A stretch of DNA of 17,396 bases from an uncultured Oscillospiraceae bacterium. Its GTDB lineage: Bacteria; Bacillota; Clostridia; Oscillospirales; Oscillospiraceae. The position numbers and the translations under genes were made by a program. Where the stretch lies: NCBI GenBank assembly GCA_900756575.1, contig CAAEKQ010000174.1, positions 1-17,396 on the forward strand. Reading direction: 5' to 3'. Positions 16,301-17,396 of the stretch are shown here, piece after piece. Positions within the stretch are counted from its first letter, which is position 1; every line of letters starts with the position of its first letter. A model generated the notes under the pieces. It saw nothing but the letters and a program-made list of their open reading frames with translations, ran no database searches and had not been told where the DNA came from.

Positions 16301-17396
16301 CACCAACGGCAAGAGTCCCAGTTACCGCTGCTCCCGCTGCGGCGAGGAGTTTGGCGGAGGGCTCATTCTTGGATTCCATATCTATTCCGAGCATGTAGAC
16401 GGCTACCCGGCCACCTGCAATAAGGACGGCATGACGGATGGCTATCGCTGCGCAAACTGCGGCGAGATCGGCTTCGGCTGTGAACCCATCCCCGCCACCG
16501 GAGAGCATCGGGCCGTAAAGGTGGAAGGCTACGCGGCCACCTGCCAGGCAACAGGTCTCACCGACGGCGAAATCTGCGGCGACTGCGAAACCGTTTTGAA
16601 AGAGCAGACCGTCATTCCCATGACGGATCATAAAACCGAAACCACCACCGTGCTGGAGCCCACCTGTGTCTCCGGCGGCGTAAAGCAGGAAAAGTGCACC
16701 GTCTGCGGCGAGACCGTTCAGCTGACAAACGTCAAGGCGCTGGGCCATGATTACAAGTCCGCCGTCACCGCGCCCACCTGCACGGAACCCGGCTACACCA
16801 CCCATACCTGCACCCGCTGCGGCGACAGCTATACGGACTCCTACGTCTCCCCCACCGATCATAATTTTGACGGCGGCACGATCACCAAGGCCGCTACCTG
16901 CACCGCCGAGGGCGAGATGACCTATACCTGCGCCTGCGGCAAGACCTATACCAAGCCCATTCCCATGATCGCCCACGATTATGAGGAGAAGGTCACTGCC
17001 CCCACCTGTGAGGAGCCCGGCTACACTTCCCATACCTGCACGCAGTGCGGCGCAAGCTATGTGGACAGCTACACCGCCCCCACGAATCATCACTATGGCA
17101 AGGGCGTAGTCACCAAGGCGGCCACCTGCACCGCCGAGGGTGAAATGACCTATACCTGCACCTGCGGCAAGACCCATACCGAGCCCATCCCCATGATTGA
17201 TCATGATTATGCGGCATCGGTCACGGCGCCCACCTGCACCGAGATGGGCTATACCTCCCATACCTGCACCCAGTGCAGCACAAGCTACACGGATTCCTAC
17301 ACCTCCCCCACCGGCCACCATTATGACGGCGGCAAGGAGACCAAGGCGCCCACCTGCACCGAGGAAGGCGAAATGACCTATACCTGCACCTGCGGC
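13326..17396 (+). CDS. Large secreted/surface protein with coiled coil, GLUG repeats, Ig-like segment and cysteine-rich tandem repeats (3' end outside window)
   Basis: 1357 codons are open to the window edge with no stop. A signal peptide (MKKR, a hydrophobic core, then QADA with likely cleavage after residue 29) indicates Sec export. Residues 30-425 are a mostly helical region of unknown family, with a predicted coiled coil at about 97-155 and Tyr-rich helices after it. A Ser/Gly linker (about 426-436) leads to a region at 483-720 of GLUG type (GTEDYPY, FTGSFDGNGYTI, GLFG, GAIAG, GGLIG, GGLLG). Residues 866-937 look like a bacterial Ig-like domain. From 949 onward there are at least eleven cysteine-rich repeats, the last ones in a 76-residue period. 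No LPXTG, SLH or other anchor is visible, as the C-terminus is missing. Function is unknown; an adhesin or cell-surface role is inferred. Translation is coupled to the tetR gene. Confidence 0.9.
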   Translation, partial: MKKRIVSLLLTLSILFGMAVPTMTPQADAVFGAVLGTGLKMCTSIVNGCIKACQNDADKGAGKGVLAMFKYAAEDFTGINFGGSSGSTTQELVIQKVDLSQVEAELKSINTELQKNNAAIYQLQSTVSSGLRSLSQQMEGLSQQIKDTKTELQYSTYLDTFFDFFNEYYEGISYYDKLVTTMLTDGATAEYQKNIYDQFYQLQNVEYSGSLHSAVDKLGRYLQGNYIYSSPGSVVDILTQYYILGYKDSGMSEEAAREKAAENTQDMISYLYYAYVMGAYYEQAIALYQTGVIDENGGVYTTDFGTMLTQKQIDTMVTALWSSVELTAGSILADMRSNYHDDATIPLVYQTGEGTLLTRTVDYNRFAAEPGGSFWLEDPAEELKTYFADEFCDAFTGIAKLSIENGSTLTIHDDYYVHIKTAEELSSGSSSSGEGSTITPINPTPSGTYTEKLHVTFGGQTIHTYFITVYEETGGGTFAAGLGTEDYPYVVKTAVQFNSIKQHSDDHFVLKANLDYSNLAVGTIQRFTGSFDGNGYTISNCTIDATLYAETGCVGLFGEVTGTVRNLQVDNIKINAVNNCVSASSLTTKLYVGAIAGYVNGGSVLYCSVTNSSVNAAHNGNYGACHVGGAVGSAEKGTLTNVVCRDTSVSAYTKYESTASDYDAQYPDPNNPGWAVAGGLIGVSNLTDLIRCGYTQSEGSANKITANGGTGAIAGGLLGTFKSGSIEYRVTPKLCWATMATAPEVTSNYASVNKDCLRFGSVAGYCSCGMRSLYKYWDSYPEDLRSKFNSDRWWLDYEAVNVNTINKQAFVDFMNSPTTNNTDYKQYLAFDGFEELSDGSGLTPLFQFGSGDGSFCSSLIDFPVRDTYVEGDYIDLSGLYSYQCVGMDKLSDITYPYVRVSQGAELLNAPLTAGTHTIEFTTSNGAPLPFTITVLPASHIYLESFLKEPTCTEEGESIQTCLHCGAQKERKTVEKLGHDKVLIDQGYPATCTTNGKSPSYRCSRCGEEFGGGLILGFHIYSEHVDGYPATCNKDGMTDGYRCANCGEIGFGCEPIPATGEHRAVKVEGYAATCQATGLTDGEICGDCETVLKEQTVIPMTDHKTETTTVLEPTCVSGGVKQEKCTVCGETVQLTNVKALGHDYKSAVTAPTCTEPGYTTHTCTRCGDSYTDSYVSPTDHNFDGGTITKAATCTAEGEMTYTCACGKTYTKPIPMIAHDYEEKVTAPTCEEPGYTSHTCTQCGASYVDSYTAPTNHHYGKGVVTKAATCTAEGEMTYTCTCGKTHTEPIPMIDHDYAASVTAPTCTEMGYTSHTCTQCSTSYTDSYTSPTGHHYDGGKETKAPTCTEEGEMTYTCTCG
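14772..15495 (+). repeat. GLUG-type beta-repeat region inside the secreted protein
   Basis: Residues 483-720. It opens with GTEDYPYVV and FTGSFDGNGYTI, the usual lead-in of GLUG proteins. Degenerate repeats follow, centred on GCVGLFG (about 552), VGAIAGYV (about 592), VGGAVGSA, AGGLIGV and AGGLLGT, each followed by short beta-prone segments. The family is found in secreted bacterial surface and adhesin proteins and is expected to form an elongated beta-solenoid-like fold. Confidence 0.75.
16170..17396 (+). repeat. Cysteine-rich repeat array (at least 11 units visible)
   Basis: Residues about 949-1357. Each unit of about 36-42 residues has the plan [PA]TC, an acidic-Gly turn, then CxxCG or CxCGK, a Tyr/Thr strand, and a terminal GHD or DH. 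The early units are diverged; the later ones alternate between type A (CTxCG, SYxDSY) and type B (TYTCxCGKT, PIPMI). Three cysteines plus a histidine per unit could bind metal or form disulfides. The array continues past the window. Confidence 0.85.
16746..17396 (+). repeat. 228-bp in-frame tandem repeat (2.9 copies visible)
   Basis: Units begin at 16746, 16974 and 17202, each exactly 228 bp (76 codons) apart and starting HDY; the third is cut by the window edge. Protein identity between units is high but not complete, and synonymous changes are present. Each unit is one type A plus one type B cysteine-rich repeat. Confidence 0.92.

Noticed and set aside
15960..17321. 453-codon Gly/Ala-rich minus-strand frame with apparent repeats
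   Set aside because: Its repeats are only the reverse complement of the 228-bp array. No start signal or domain is present.
16746..17396. CRISPR-like regular repeat spacing
   Set aside because: The period is 228 bp with no short repeat-spacer alternation. The repeats are coding and in frame.

Overview
The window looks like a chromosomal segment of an anaerobic gut Clostridia, most likely Oscillospiraceae-like. This is inferred from the moderately high GC content with strong G/C preference at third codon positions, the Firmicutes gene order yicC-remA-gmk-rpoZ-priA-def-fmt-rsmB-rlmN-prpC-prkC, the AGGAGG-type ribosome binding sites, and a large secreted protein of a type common in gut Firmicutes. 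No database comparison was possible, so the taxonomy is inference.

Region 1 (1-10017, all minus strand) is one tightly packed housekeeping operon read right to left from a strong promoter at about 10097-10125. It starts with yicC (endoribonuclease), remA (DUF370 regulator), gmk (guanylate kinase) and rpoZ (RNA polymerase omega). It continues with priA (restart helicase), def and fmt (N-formyl-methionine cycle), rsmB and rlmN (rRNA methylation), prpC (PP2C phosphatase), and a PrkC-type Ser/Thr kinase that runs off the left edge. Most junctions are ATGA or TAATG overlaps or gaps under 40 bp. The exception is the 97-bp rpoZ-priA gap, where many Firmicutes carry coaBC. The genes link transcription, translation initiation, ribosome modification and reversible Ser/Thr phosphorylation.

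Region 2 (10018-10464) is a 447-bp AT-rich divergent intergenic region. It has a promoter on each strand, two hairpins in the yicC leader (one covering the yicC ribosome binding site), and a third hairpin upstream of the plus-strand promoter.

Region 3 (10465-12529, plus strand) is a single-gene unit for a 671-residue FMN/4Fe-4S/FAD old-yellow-enzyme-like reductase. It has an extended -10 promoter, a strong Shine-Dalgarno sequence, a highly biased codon set and a 14-bp-stem intrinsic terminator. It looks very highly expressed; the substrate is unknown.

Region 4 (12542-17396, plus strand) is a two-gene unit: a TetR-family regulator followed 1 nt later by a very large secreted protein that runs off the right edge (1357 residues visible). 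That protein has a signal peptide, a predicted coiled-coil/helical N-terminal region, a GLUG-type repeat region, an Ig-like segment, and at least eleven cysteine-rich repeats that become an exact-period 228-bp tandem array. This is the most distinctive part of the window.
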